NCBI RefSeq assembly: GCF_009833125.1 | Contig: NZ_QRCC01000009.1 | Coordinates: forward strand, 62,001-126,000 | Reading direction: 5' to 3' | DNA: 64,000 nt | Source: Nitrosomonas sp. HPC101 | GTDB taxonomy: Bacteria; Pseudomonadota; Gammaproteobacteria; Burkholderiales; Nitrosomonadaceae | Shown here: positions 21,713-30,044 of the stretch, piece after piece | Layout of the letters: each line of letters opens with the position of its first letter | Position numbering within the stretch: position 1 is the stretch's first letter | Position numbers and translations under genes: made by a program | Notes under the pieces: model-generated | Databases searched by the model: none | What the model saw: only the letters and a program-made list of their open reading frames with translations | Told to the model about the DNA's origin: nothing

Positions 21713-24295
21713 ATGATAACAACCGACGGCAATCAGCATCATGGCCTGACCACTGACGAGGCGCGCGCGCGATTACGCCTTGAAGGTCCTAATGAGTTAC
21801 CCCGAACCGGCAAGCGCTCGGTCTTTCGCATCATACTGGGGGTATTGCGTGAACCGATGCTTGCACTGCTGTTGGCAGGCGGGCTCGTTTATCTGCTTCT
21901 TGGTGACCGTACTGAAGCGCTTATTCTTCTCATCTTTGCCAGTTTTTCGGTCGCGATCACCGTCATTCAAGAAGCCCGTTCCGAGCGGGTTCTGGAAGCA
22001 CTGCGCGACCTGTCTTCACCCCGCGCCCTCGTCATTCGCGACGGCGCGGGGGTGCGTATTGCCGGCCGGGAGGTCGTGCGAGGTGACCTGCTTGTGCTGG
22101 AAGAAGGCGATCGGATTGCCGCTGATGCAATTCTTGTCGACGCAACCGACTTGCAGGTTGACGAATCACTGCTGACCGGAGAATCTTTGCCTGTGGGCAA
22201 GGTGACCGGCATTCCATCGGTCGAAGCACCCGAAGAATCCAGCATGCCGCGCCCTGGCGGAGAAGATCAGCCCTATGTCTATTCTGGCTCACTTGTCATA
22301 CGGGGCAGTGGGGTCGCCCGCGTCCTGGCGACCGGTGTACGCTCCGAAATCGGCAAAATCGGTCAGTCGTTGTCAGAATTGGACACTGAAACGCCTCACC
22401 TGCGGCGTGAAATCACTCGCATCGTCACCTGGTGCGCGGTCATCGCTGCCTTGGTAGTAGGTCTGGTCGTGATACTTTACGGGCTGTTACACGGTGAATG
22501 GTTAGAGGCGATGCTGGCCGGTATCGCCATTGGCATGTCGCTGCTTCCTGAAGAATTCCCTGTCGTACTGGCGGTATTCATGGCAATGGGCGCCTGGCGG
22601 ATAGGAAAGGTCGGTGTCCTTACCCGGCGCGCGGCAGCTATCGAGACACTGGGCTCGGCAACGGTGCTTTGCACTGACAAGACCGGCACACTTACAGAAA
22701 ACCGTATGGCGCTTGCGCAAGTCTGGCTGCCGTCGGGCGAAGCCCTGACACTTAAACATGGTCAGCCCGTCTCCAAGGACTGCCGCAAGCTCATCGAAAC
22801 AGCAGCGCTGGCCAGCGACCCTCATCCCTCCGATCCCATGGAGGTCGCACTTCACAACGCCCGTGGTACTTTCGCAGGTTCTGAATCCTCCAGCACGCTA
22901 CCCATCCACACTTATGGACTGCGTCCTGATCTGCCGGCCATGTCAAATATATGGGATGACGACCAGGCGCTGACGATCTGCGCCAAAGGTGCGCCGGAAG
23001 CGATTATCAGCCTGTGCCGTCTGTCAGACGATGCAGCACAGAAAGTGCTGAAGGCTGTCGAAGACATGGCCACGCGCGGAATACGCGTGCTGGCAGTGGC
23101 AACCTCAACCGCGCCCGACCGCCAGTGGGCCGATTCACAACTGGACTATCACTATACGTTGGCTGGTCTGGTCGGACTGGCCGATCCGATACGTGCCAGT
23201 GTGCCAGACGCCATCACCGAATGCCGCCGGGCCGGAATTCGCGTCGTGATGATTACAGGCGACTACGCCACCACCGCTCGATCAATCGCCTCGCAAGCCG
23301 GCATCGAGGAAGGAGAAGTGCTGACAGGAAGCGACCTGGAAGCACTCGATGACGAACAGCTCGCACAACGATTGAAGCGGGTCACAGTATTCGCGCGCAT
23401 CATGCCTCAGCAGAAATTGCGAATCGTCCAGGCATTCAAGGCAGATGGTGAAGTCGTTGCGATGACTGGCGATGGTGTCAACGACGCACCTTCGCTCAAA
23501 GCCGCGCATATCGGCATTGCCATGGGAGGACGAGGCACCGATGTCGCACGTGAAGCTTCCGCATTGGTGCTGCTTAACGATGATTTTTCCGCGATCGTCC
23601 AGTCCATCCGGCTAGGGCGGAGAATCTACGACAACATCCGCAAATCCATGGCGTTTATTTTGGCCGTCCATGTGCCGATTGCCGGGCTGGCGCTTTTGCC
23701 GCTGTTCTTTGGCTTGCCCATGTTATTGGGGCCGATTCATATCGCCTTGCTTGAAATGGTGATCGATCCCGTCTGTGCGCTCGTGTTCGAAGCCGAACAT
23801 TCTGAGGACGATGTCATGGAGCGTGCGCCACGGGATCCGGCGCAACGGATGTTCTCACCCTCAATGCTGCTCTGGAGCATCATGCAAGGCGGCATTGCTT
23901 TCGCGATGCTGGCAGTCGTTTTTCTTGCAAAAACCGCGGCGGGTGTCCCGGAAGTCGAAGTGCGAGCGCTGATCTTTTTCGGTCTGGTTGCCCAGATCGT
24001 GGCGCTGATCCTGGTGAATCGCTCTTTTCGAGCATCGCTGCGCGATGCTTTTCTGCGCAAAAATGCAGCCCTGGGGTATGTTGTATTGGCAGTGGCCTGC
24101 GTAACCGGCCTGGTGCTGTTACTGCCGCGAGCCCAGGCACTGCTGAAATTCGGATCGATTACCTGGAACGACATGCTTCTGGCCCTGGGCCTGGGTATTG
24201 GGCTGCTCCTGATACTTGAGGGCTGCAAACTCCTGATGGCACGAGCCGAGCTATCAAAAACATCTTCCATGCACCGCAAAATCGGCAGTGAATAA
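21713..24295 (+). CDS. Cation-translocating P-type ATPase (P2-like)
   Basis: An 860-residue membrane pump. The actuator loop has LLTGESLPV, membrane segment 4 has LLPEEFPVVLAVFMAMG, the phosphorylation site is CTDKTGTLTEN, and the hinge is MTGDGVNDAPSLKAA. About ten membrane segments are expected, including a cluster at residues 650-840. The layout fits the P2 (Ca2+/Mn2+-type) branch, but PEEFPVV in place of the Ca-ATPase PEGLP pattern leaves the cation open. Upstream is a gene-free stretch with inverted repeats. The gene appears GC-richer than its neighbours, possibly acquired. CRISPR array 1 begins 26 bp after its stop. Confidence 0.9.
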   Translation: MITTDGNQHHGLTTDEARARLRLEGPNELPRTGKRSVFRIILGVLREPMLALLLAGGLVYLLLGDRTEALILLIFASFSVAITVIQEARSERVLEALRDLSSPRALVIRDGAGVRIAGREVVRGDLLVLEEGDRIAADAILVDATDLQVDESLLTGESLPVGKVTGIPSVEAPEESSMPRPGGEDQPYVYSGSLVIRGSGVARVLATGVRSEIGKIGQSLSELDTETPHLRREITRIVTWCAVIAALVVGLVVILYGLLHGEWLEAMLAGIAIGMSLLPEEFPVVLAVFMAMGAWRIGKVGVLTRRAAAIETLGSATVLCTDKTGTLTENRMALAQVWLPSGEALTLKHGQPVSKDCRKLIETAALASDPHPSDPMEVALHNARGTFAGSESSSTLPIHTYGLRPDLPAMSNIWDDDQALTICAKGAPEAIISLCRLSDDAAQKVLKAVEDMATRGIRVLAVATSTAPDRQWADSQLDYHYTLAGLVGLADPIRASVPDAITECRRAGIRVVMITGDYATTARSIASQAGIEEGEVLTGSDLEALDDEQLAQRLKRVTVFARIMPQQKLRIVQAFKADGEVVAMTGDGVNDAPSLKAAHIGIAMGGRGTDVAREASALVLLNDDFSAIVQSIRLGRRIYDNIRKSMAFILAVHVPIAGLALLPLFFGLPMLLGPIHIALLEMVIDPVCALVFEAEHSEDDVMERAPRDPAQRMFSPSMLLWSIMQGGIAFAMLAVVFLAKTAAGVPEVEVRALIFFGLVAQIVALILVNRSFRASLRDAFLRKNAALGYVVLAVACVTGLVLLLPRAQALLKFGSITWNDMLLALGLGIGLLLILEGCKLLMARAELSKTSSMHRKIGSE

Positions 24296-24320
24296 CATAA
24301 GACATGTGGACAACCGGTGG

Positions 24321-24634
24321 CTTGTAATCCCTTTGAAATCAGGGCATGGGTGTTTCGGAAAAAACATTTGCATTTGAGAACTTCTATGGTGTCTCAATCC
24401 CTTTGAAATCAGGGCATGGGTGTTTCGAAGTGAATCGTCAACATCAGCATATAACAGTGTGTCTCAATCCCTTTGAAATCAGGGCATGGGTGTTTCCTGC
24501 TTGGTGAAGAAATGTCAAGAACAAAGCCGCGTCTCAATCCCTTTGAAATCAGGGCATGGGTGTTTCAGAAGTTAATGGAAAATTATCTATGTCAAAACGT
24601 CTCAATCCCTTTGAAATCAGGGCATGGGTGTTTC
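24321..24634 (-). CRISPR. CRISPR array 1: five repeats, four spacers
   Basis: Five 36-bp repeats at 24321-24356 (degenerate), 24391-24426, 24461-24496, 24531-24566 and 24599-24634; spacers are 34, 34, 34 and 32 bp. In the transcribed (minus) strand the repeat starts GAAACACCCATGCCC, contains GATTTCAAAGG and ends GATTGAGAC, so the crRNA 5' handle would be ATTGAGAC. The leftmost repeat has lost its normal end (CTTGTAATCC instead of GTCTCAATCC), the expected decay at the leader-distal side. The leader is therefore on the right (24635 on). It lies just downstream of cas2-cas1-cas2. Confidence 0.98.
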
Positions 24635-24766
24635 TGATCACTCTGTTTTTTCCCCGTAAAATCAATAGATTGCACGGTGTGCTGAGGAAAACAGGTGGGG
24701 TGCTGCAAGTTACCTCCTTTTTCGTTAGTCAAGAGCAGGCTAAACGGCATTTTCCCGGAAATATTA
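24635..24766 (-). promoter_or_regulatory. Leader of CRISPR array 1
   Basis: This AT-rich sequence directly abuts the last intact repeat and is clearly homologous to the sequence beside array 2 (shared blocks include CACTCTGTTTTTT, TAAAATCAA, GCAAGTTACCTCCTTT and TAAACGGC). Conservation beside two arrays with the same repeat marks it as the leader, holding the array promoter and the integration signals. Transcription runs leftwards. Confidence 0.85.
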
Positions 24767-24803
24767 ACCCGGATCCTCTGTTTCGCCTCAACGAATTATT
24801 TGA

Positions 24804-25088
24804 TTACCATTCAGCCGGCATACCGCTCCATTGTATACCTTCTGGCAGCGCAGGTCGGCCGATGCGCGCCTTGAGCCCCCGGCCGGGCAGTGGGTAAACA
24901 CGCAAATCATCCTGTTTTTCATCAATCAGCGCAATGGCGTCCTGCATGAAGCACTCCAGCTGGCGATCATCCCCGCTGAACAGGAAGACCGAATATTGCA
25001 GCGGCATAGCCCGTTTGAGCAGATAGCGGTACAGACGCCCCAATCTGCGCGGATTGGAAATATCGTAGCAGATGACAAAATCACTCAT
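24804..25088 (-). CDS. cas2: CRISPR-associated endonuclease Cas2 (first copy)
   Basis: A 94-residue protein starting at the ATG at 25088, which overlaps the end of cas1 by eight bases. The core beta-strand FVICYDISNPRRLGRLYRYL and LQYSVFLFSGDD are standard Cas2 features, with the conserved Asp in YDI. Cas2 dimers bridge two Cas1 dimers in the spacer integrase. A longer reading upstream exists but lies inside cas1. Its sequence is clearly different from the second Cas2 of this locus. Confidence 0.93.
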   Translation of the reverse strand: MSDFVICYDISNPRRLGRLYRYLLKRAMPLQYSVFLFSGDDRQLECFMQDAIALIDEKQDDLRVYPLPGRGLKARIGRPALPEGIQWSGMPAEW

Positions 25089-26070
25089 ATTCGCCTGCTG
25101 CAGAAGAATGATCATGCCTCTCGGCGGGTACGGGCACCAATTCACTGCCAACCTGCCCTGCCAGTTGTTCAATTTCCTGGTTGATCGCCTTGCGCAAGGT
25201 TTCGCTGTGTTTTTCATACGCGGTGTAATACCGCACGCGGCCTGCCTTGCCGAGCAGGCAGCCGGATTCGGTCGTGCTGAAATCATCCTTGCCAAGCACA
25301 CGGCGGCGCACCAGTGTATGTGCAAAGCGATCAGCCAGCGGCCGCAATGGTTCCAGCAGATCGGAAGCGAGCGATTCGCGGCCAAAGTCCAGACGATGAT
25401 AAAAGCCGACGTAGGGATCAAATCCCGCACCATGCAATGCGATTGCAATTTCGCTGTGTAGCAGCGTATAGGTGAGCGAGAGCAGAGCGTTGAACGGATC
25501 GCGTGGCGGGCGGCGATTGCGCCCGTGGAAATTCAGTGAATCCGGCACCACCGCCTGCAGACCGGAAAAATAGCGTGCAGCAGCAGCGCCTTCGATACCA
25601 CGCAGGCTGGCTGTGTTATTGATGGCACCAAGTCGGCTGCGGTGTTCTTCCAGACCGCGCAGGACGTGACTGAGTTCATAGCGCACCCGAATATCGCTTT
25701 CGTGCAGTTCCTCAAACCATTCGATCTGGCGGGTGATTTTACGCTCGACCAGTTGTCGGGCGATCTCCAGGCTGGCTGCTTCATCCAGACTCATGCGAAT
25801 CTGGGCGACGCGCCGGGTTGCATCGTTATGAGGGCGGGCGAGCAGCAAACTGGGCCGTCCCGTCCGACCGCTGAGGATGACCACACCCACGCCATGTTCT
25901 CCCAGTTTGCCAAGCAGTGCTGCCGGCAAGCTGATGTCACCCCGCAGAAAAACGCGTGTCAGCGGTGCAATTGGCACGGTGCCAATACGCTCGCCATTTT
26001 CCCGGAAAACGATAGCACCGGATTCCAGTTCCAGCTCGACCCCGCGACGATCAACAAACAGACTGGTCAT
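25081..26070 (-). CDS. cas1: CRISPR-associated endonuclease Cas1
   Basis: The integrase subunit that inserts new spacers, 329 residues. It starts SLFVDRRGVELELESGAIVFRENGERIGTVPI (N-terminal beta domain) and has the alpha-helical catalytic domain with NTASLRGIEGAAAARYF (catalytic Glu), LHGAGFDPYVGFYH (catalytic His) and SLASDLLEPLRPLADRF (catalytic Glu/Asp region). All three metal ligands are present, so it should be active. It sits between two cas2 genes, 21 bp after one and overlapping the other. Confidence 0.97.
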   Translation of the reverse strand: MTSLFVDRRGVELELESGAIVFRENGERIGTVPIAPLTRVFLRGDISLPAALLGKLGEHGVGVVILSGRTGRPSLLLARPHNDATRRVAQIRMSLDEAASLEIARQLVERKITRQIEWFEELHESDIRVRYELSHVLRGLEEHRSRLGAINNTASLRGIEGAAAARYFSGLQAVVPDSLNFHGRNRRPPRDPFNALLSLTYTLLHSEIAIALHGAGFDPYVGFYHRLDFGRESLASDLLEPLRPLADRFAHTLVRRRVLGKDDFSTTESGCLLGKAGRVRYYTAYEKHSETLRKAINQEIEQLAGQVGSELVPVPAERHDHSSAAGEYE

Positions 26071-26091
26071 GTTATGGCTCCTCCCGTGTTA

Positions 26092-26367
26092 TCAAACAAT
26101 GCTGAAATGCTGTGCTGCAAAAGTGCTGGCATTACCGTAGCAGCGTATTTTCATACGTGGATCCAGCCGGAGAATATGCAGACGGTCTTCCTGATCCATC
26201 AGCTCACTGAGGCGGATACGAATCTCACGCAGCTCGGCAGGGGTCACCCATATTTCAAATACGGATTTTTGCCCGCCAACTTTATAACCAGTGAGATAAC
26301 GGCAAACCCGGTACAGCCGGCGCGGATCACAGATGTCGTAAGCAATGAGATACAGGTTTCGGTTCAT
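26092..26367 (-). CDS. cas2: Second Cas2-family protein
   Basis: A 91-residue protein starting at the ATG at 26367 (MNRNLYLIAYDICDPRRL). It has the Cas2 ferredoxin fold pattern: a first strand with the conserved Asp in AYDI, then YLTGYKVGGQKSVFEIWVTPAELREI. It is only distantly similar to the other Cas2 here. It is first in the adaptation block cas2-cas1-cas2. Two Cas2 proteins around one Cas1 is uncommon; they may form alternative integrases or one may have another job. The upstream longer reading lacks a ribosome site. Confidence 0.9.
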   Translation of the reverse strand: MNRNLYLIAYDICDPRRLYRVCRYLTGYKVGGQKSVFEIWVTPAELREIRIRLSELMDQEDRLHILRLDPRMKIRCYGNASTFAAQHFSIV

Positions 26368-26407
26368 GTGCAGCATTGTAGGGGCAGCCCTGTTGCGGCT
26401 GCGCTGC

Positions 26408-26419
26408 GGCAAGCTTGCC
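26408..26419. repeat. GGCAAGCTTGCC palindrome, copy 1
   Basis: Perfect 12-bp palindrome, part of the longer match GCGGCAAGCTTGCC, between the second cas2 and ccdA. Identical copies lie at 35125, 37754 and 40225; none was noticed outside the CRISPR locus. Confidence 0.7.
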
Positions 26420-26492
26420 ACCGGCAGTAACAAACAGGCCGAGAGCACAGTCATTCTCTGCTGTATGGTTTGCGGGAAGAATACGAGTTAAT

Positions 26493-26516
26493 ATATGCGC
26501 ATATTCAAATGCGCAT
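26493..26516 (+). promoter_or_regulatory. Probable ccdAB operator
   Basis: Two perfect ATGCGCAT palindromes (26495-26502, extended to ATATGCGCATAT at 26493-26504, and 26509-26516) lie just upstream of the GTG start of ccdA. Spaced palindromes directly upstream are typical of autoregulated toxin-antitoxin operons, where the antitoxin binds and represses. This also argues against starts at 26509 and 26515, which lie inside the repeat. Confidence 0.55.
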
Positions 26517-26526
26517 GGAGAGTGCT

Positions 26527-26790
26527 GTGTCAGATATACACAAAAAACGGCACGTTCGCACCAGTCTGTCCGGCAAGCGAGCGATCAATCTTAGTCTAAG
26601 CAGCGATGTGCTGGATGCAGCCAGGCAGCTCGACATCAACATTTCCCAGGTTTGTGACAACTACCTGCGTGAAGTCATCCGTTATGAGCAAGGGCGAAAA
26701 TGGCGCGAAGATCATGCCGAGTTTATTGCTGCCTACAACGCCACCATCGAAGCCGAAGGTTTGCCGCTGGATGAGTGGAAAAGTTTCTGA
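26527..26790 (+). CDS. ccdA: CcdA-type antitoxin
   Basis: About 87 residues from a GTG at 26527 preceded by GGAG with good spacing. The N-terminal half holds the ribbon-helix-helix DNA-binding region (RAINLSLSSDVLDAARQLDINISQ), and the C-terminal tail (YEQGRKWREDHAEFIAAYNATIEAEG, ending LPLDEWKSF) is the toxin-wrapping part typical of CcdA. Earlier ATGs at 26509 and 26515 are possible. It lies on the plus strand, opposite to the cas genes. Its stop overlaps the ccdB start by one base. Confidence 0.87.
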   Translation: MSDIHKKRHVRTSLSGKRAINLSLSSDVLDAARQLDINISQVCDNYLREVIRYEQGRKWREDHAEFIAAYNATIEAEGLPLDEWKSF

Positions 26791-27107
26791 TGGCGCGCTT
26801 CGATGTTTATATCAATCCGGGCAGCCATGCCAATACAACACCCTATTTGCTGGATATACAGAGCGATTTATTCGATGGACTGGATAGCCGGATGGTGATT
26901 CCACTACGCAGCGTCAAAAACTTTCCGGCGGTCAAATTGCCAACACGTCTTATGCCGCTGGTCACCATCGGGGGTCAGGATTACTTGCTGGAAACTCCAA
27001 AGATGAGTGCGGTGCCACAGCGTATCCTGAAATCTCCTGTGGCCTCGCTCGCTGAGATGCAAGCTCAAATCACATCAGCACTGGATTTTTTGTTTCATGG
27101 GTATTGA
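26790..27107 (+). CDS. ccdB: CcdB-type gyrase-poisoning toxin
   Basis: A 105-residue protein with family features RFDVYINPG near the start, PYLLDIQSDLFDGL, SRMVIPLRS and a C-terminal segment ending FLFHGY. CcdB toxins trap DNA gyrase on DNA and cause breaks; the last residues contact gyrase (in F-plasmid CcdB a terminal W-G-I). Here the tail is F-H-G-Y, so activity is likely but unproven. Its 3' end overlaps the NE0113-family gene by 33 bp on the opposite strand. Confidence 0.88.
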   Translation: MARFDVYINPGSHANTTPYLLDIQSDLFDGLDSRMVIPLRSVKNFPAVKLPTRLMPLVTIGGQDYLLETPKMSAVPQRILKSPVASLAEMQAQITSALDFLFHGY

Positions 27108-28220
27108 ACCACTGATATGAATGCTCTCCGGCGGCAACGTCAGGCCGCGCCGTGTATGCGGGCGTTTGCCGGTAGCCACCAGCAGATAGGGGGTGGCCGC
27201 CAGGCCGAGCGCATCCTTTAGCACCCGTACCAGTTTCGCGTTTTTGGTCTGGAAAAATTCCTTTTCCATTCCGTTGCCAAGCAGTGCGGCCGTTTTTTCG
27301 TAATCCACCGCATCAATCCCGACCACAGCGCGATAAATGGCAAGAAACAGATTGGCGTCGGCATCACGCCAGGCCGTTTCCGGTCGCCCTTCCTGCACCA
27401 GTATTGCCCACCAGGCCAGCCAGGCCAGCAATTGCGGCTTCATGGCAACGGTTGTATTGCCACAAACCACGCGCCGCTGCCCAAGATCAATCAACAAATG
27501 CGGGGGTGCCAGACTTTGCTGGATTGCGCTGACCGCTTCGCTGAAGCGGGCTTCGCCCTGCAGCAGCGCCTCCGGCAAACCATGGCGCAGACGGACAAAC
27601 GGAATTTCGGCAAGCGTCACCCTGGCATCGGCGGTATCAATATGATGGCCATCGCGCGTAGCAAGTCGCCGGGGTTGTCGTGGCGGATAGAAAAATTCGG
27701 GATGGCTTTCAAACGGCGCCGATACCAGCACATGCGAAAGTCGATCCTGCGACCGGGCGTACAGGGATAGCGCATAGCCAAGATAAAAGCCCATGGTTTT
27801 GCGTCCACCGGCAATCGAAACATGCACGGCACTTTCCGGATCACGCGTCAGATCACGCACCACCGAAGCAATCGTATCCGCAGCAGCAGTATTTTCCGCC
27901 GGCGTGCGAATATCCGTGAGCGGCTGGCCATCCGGCCCGGCGATGATGTGAATGGTTTGTGCATCCATTGTTGGCCGGGCAAGTTGCGGCCATTCGGCAA
28001 ACAGGGTTAAAAATTGTCCACCATCCGGGTGCAGCAAGGAGGCTTGTGCCAGCTTCGCGCCTTCGCTGGTGGTCAGCAGGTGTACTTCGGTGGGCACAAA
28101 CGCGGGCTGGTGTTCAATCGCCAGCGCATACAGTGTTTCGGTGACGATCTGCGGCGATAATCCGGTAACACACAGCAAAATGCGGTGCGGGTAATCGTGT
28201 GGCTGGCGTGGTTCTGGCAT
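27075..28220 (-). CDS. NE0113-family CARF protein (Csm6-type / ring-nuclease family)
   Basis: A 381-residue type III CRISPR ancillary protein of the family first defined by Nitrosomonas europaea NE0113. The N-terminal CARF domain has RILLCVTGLSPQIVTETLYAL and a ligand-binding segment VHVSIAGGRKTMGFYLGY. The C-terminal 150 residues (LLIDLGQRRVVCGNTTVAMKP, LLAWLAWW) look like a winged-helix-type domain; no HEPN RxxxxH motif is evident. This makes a signal sensor or ring nuclease likelier than an RNase. The ATG at 28220 follows csx2 by 21 bp. Its last dozen codons overlap ccdB, perhaps a tail gained when ccdAB arrived. Confidence 0.88.
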   Translation of the reverse strand: MPEPRQPHDYPHRILLCVTGLSPQIVTETLYALAIEHQPAFVPTEVHLLTTSEGAKLAQASLLHPDGGQFLTLFAEWPQLARPTMDAQTIHIIAGPDGQPLTDIRTPAENTAAADTIASVVRDLTRDPESAVHVSIAGGRKTMGFYLGYALSLYARSQDRLSHVLVSAPFESHPEFFYPPRQPRRLATRDGHHIDTADARVTLAEIPFVRLRHGLPEALLQGEARFSEAVSAIQQSLAPPHLLIDLGQRRVVCGNTTVAMKPQLLAWLAWWAILVQEGRPETAWRDADANLFLAIYRAVVGIDAVDYEKTAALLGNGMEKEFFQTKNAKLVRVLKDALGLAATPYLLVATGKRPHTRRGLTLPPESIHISGSIPMKQKIQC

Positions 28221-28241
28221 GAGAATCAAGTAATCGGATGA

Positions 28242-29408
28242 TCAGGAAAATAGCGTTCGGCGGAATCCCTTGAGCCGCGTTTTGAGGCGATCTTCATCAC
28301 TGATCAGATTTCTGATCTCATTTCTGTCTGACCTGACGCCATGAGCAAGCGCATTACGCAGGTGTTCAAGGTCGTAGGCATCCTGGTTATCTTGGCGCAG
28401 CTTTTTCCATGCTTCATCACGATCTAAAAAATTATTGGGATTCAATTTTTGTTTAAGCGTGGCACGTGTCACCAGAGATTCGTAAAGATAAATCACGGCT
28501 CGCACATAATCGCAGCGTTCAAGGTAGGCATCGGCCAGTGACAATTCCCATGCCGCGCGATCGGTGCCGCGAAACCAGTTGATGCGATTTTTCAGTTCAT
28601 TGTGAAACAGTTTCCCCATTTGCCCGTTGTGCATTTCAATCGCCGAGAAAACGCTGCTCAAGGTTTCGCGCGCTTTGACGGGATTATTGCAGCGTTCAAA
28701 AAAAGCGGCCTGGGACAGTTGTCTGGCTTTGTCTGCGGACAATCCATCCTGCTGCAGCAGCGAAGCAAAAACACCATAGTCGCCATCCTTGCCGTAGGTC
28801 GCCAGAGATTCAACCCAATCGAGCATGTGCAACATGCCATCGAGTCGTAACACCGGGGTTTCTCCGTTTTCCGATGTCATTTCTAGTGCACCGTAATAAA
28901 GTCCGCTAATTTTTACTTTGGCGATATGGGTAAGATAGCGCGCTGCGACCAGCGCAAGCATGGGCAAGTGGCGGAAACCATGTGTTACATCAAGCACGAT
29001 TTCTTCGTCTTTATGCACCAGCCTGGCCAGTGTCAACAGGATTTCTGTTTGTTCCGCTGTATTTCTGGCATATGGAATCAGATGGCAGATCACTGGAAAA
29101 CCAAGCTTTTGTGACAGTTTTTCCTCTTGTGCCTTGAGCATGGCAGGTTCCACGCGGGATTCATGTACCGCATCAATCAGGGAGAGCACTTCCTCATCTG
29201 TAGCATCACCTTGCTGTTCAAAAAACACATCCCACATGCTGCCCGCTGTTCCGATCAAGATCAGGCGTTGCGGCTTCAGGTATTCTGTCAGTGCCAGCCC
29301 CAGAAAAGGGACAGATCGTACGATGCCGTCTTCAAAGCGATAGTTGGCAATCCGATAGCCGGTATTTTTAACCTGGCCTTTACCCAGAAAACTGATAAGC
29401 GTGGTCAT
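28242..29408 (-). CDS. csx2: CARF-HEPN effector, TM1812/Csx2 family
   Basis: A 388-residue protein. The CARF domain (about residues 1-180) carries TLISFLGKGQVKNTGYRIANY, ILIGTAGSMWD and the ligand motif DVTHGFRHLPMLAL. The C-terminal HEPN domain has the RNase motif RNALAH (R about 351, H about 356) in LEHLRNALAHGVRS. Members are RNases switched on by cyclic oligoadenylate made by Cas10 when it senses target RNA. It starts a two-gene block with the NE0113-family protein, downstream of a toxin-antitoxin pair on the other strand. Confidence 0.9.
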   Translation of the reverse strand: MTTLISFLGKGQVKNTGYRIANYRFEDGIVRSVPFLGLALTEYLKPQRLILIGTAGSMWDVFFEQQGDATDEEVLSLIDAVHESRVEPAMLKAQEEKLSQKLGFPVICHLIPYARNTAEQTEILLTLARLVHKDEEIVLDVTHGFRHLPMLALVAARYLTHIAKVKISGLYYGALEMTSENGETPVLRLDGMLHMLDWVESLATYGKDGDYGVFASLLQQDGLSADKARQLSQAAFFERCNNPVKARETLSSVFSAIEMHNGQMGKLFHNELKNRINWFRGTDRAAWELSLADAYLERCDYVRAVIYLYESLVTRATLKQKLNPNNFLDRDEAWKKLRQDNQDAYDLEHLRNALAHGVRSDRNEIRNLISDEDRLKTRLKGFRRTLFS

Positions 29409-29485
29409 GGCGTCTCCCTTGTGATGAAATTATGTTTGAATTTTGTACGGCAGCTTCCAATAGCGAAAGAAGTAATATTTTCTTG

Positions 29486-29515
29486 GTTCCTTATCGGAAC
29501 TTAAGGATCTATAAT
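29486..29515 (+). promoter_or_regulatory. Promoter and operator of the parD-like/relE operon
   Basis: A perfect -10 box TATAAT (29510-29515) is preceded by an inverted repeat GTTCC-TTATC-GGAAC (29486-29500) that covers the -35 region, where repressor binding would block transcription. The start ATG at 29542 follows an AAGGAG site. Confidence 0.65.
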
Positions 29516-29541
29516 GCTTCCCTTTTTCAAAGGAGTTCACT

Positions 29542-29751
29542 ATGTCTGTTAACGTCAAACTGGCCGAAGAACTGGTCGAGTTGGCTAAACACTATGCCGC
29601 TATTCAGCATCGTTCCGTGCCCAAGCAAATTGAGTACTGGTCCAGAATAGGGAAAATTGCCGAGGAAAATCCCGATCTGCCTTTCAGTGTCATTCGTGAC
29701 ATCCTGCTAGCCGAACAGGAAGCGCCCATTGGCGAATATCTTTTCAACTGA
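29542..29751 (+). CDS. ParD-like antitoxin
   Basis: A 69-residue protein matching the ParD_like family: SVNVKLAEELVELAKHYAAIQHRSVPKQIEYWSRIGKIAEENPDLPF. This family lies with RelE/ParE toxins. It starts with an AAGGAG site and overlaps the toxin start by one base (ATG at 29751). It lies on the plus strand inside the minus-strand CRISPR locus, between csx16 and csx2. Confidence 0.85.
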   Translation: MSVNVKLAEELVELAKHYAAIQHRSVPKQIEYWSRIGKIAEENPDLPFSVIRDILLAEQEAPIGEYLFN

Positions 29752-30029
29752 TGCACCTCCTCATTACACCCACCTTTCAGCGGATCATCAAAAAACTGCA
29801 TCCCCGGCAAAAAGCCATGCTTGATGAAGCAGTGCGTGCCATTGCCGGCAACCCGGGCATAGGTGAAACCAAAACGGGTGATCTCGCCGGGGTGCAGGTC
29901 TATAAATTCAAAATGATCCATCAGCCTTGCCTGCTGGCATACCGTGTCGTGGATGCGCAGACCATCAAGCTGCTGATGATTGGACCGCACGAGAATTTTT
30001 ACCGCAGTCTGAATCAAATGGATGATTAA
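29751..30029 (+). CDS. RelE/ParE-family toxin
   Basis: A 92-residue protein with the RelE/ParE fold pattern: TPTFQRIIKKLHPRQKAMLDEAVRAIAGNP, GDLAGVQVYKFKM, LLAYRVVDAQTIKLLMIGPHENFYRSL. RelE-type toxins cut mRNA at the ribosome and ParE-type ones inhibit gyrase; the sequence does not decide between these. It forms a tight operon with the upstream antitoxin and ends 15 bp from the 3' end of csx16, convergently. Confidence 0.88.
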   Translation: MHLLITPTFQRIIKKLHPRQKAMLDEAVRAIAGNPGIGETKTGDLAGVQVYKFKMIHQPCLLAYRVVDAQTIKLLMIGPHENFYRSLNQMDD

Positions 30030-30044
30030 CCGTTGCGCGTATGG

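Noticed and set aside
24804..25448. A 214-residue form of the first Cas2
   Set aside because: The first 120 residues are out of frame within cas1 and unlike any Cas2; the start at 25088 gives the usual size.
26092..26454. A 120-residue form of the second Cas2
   Set aside because: The N-terminal 29 residues resemble no Cas2 and lie over the palindrome; ATG 26367 gives the family start.
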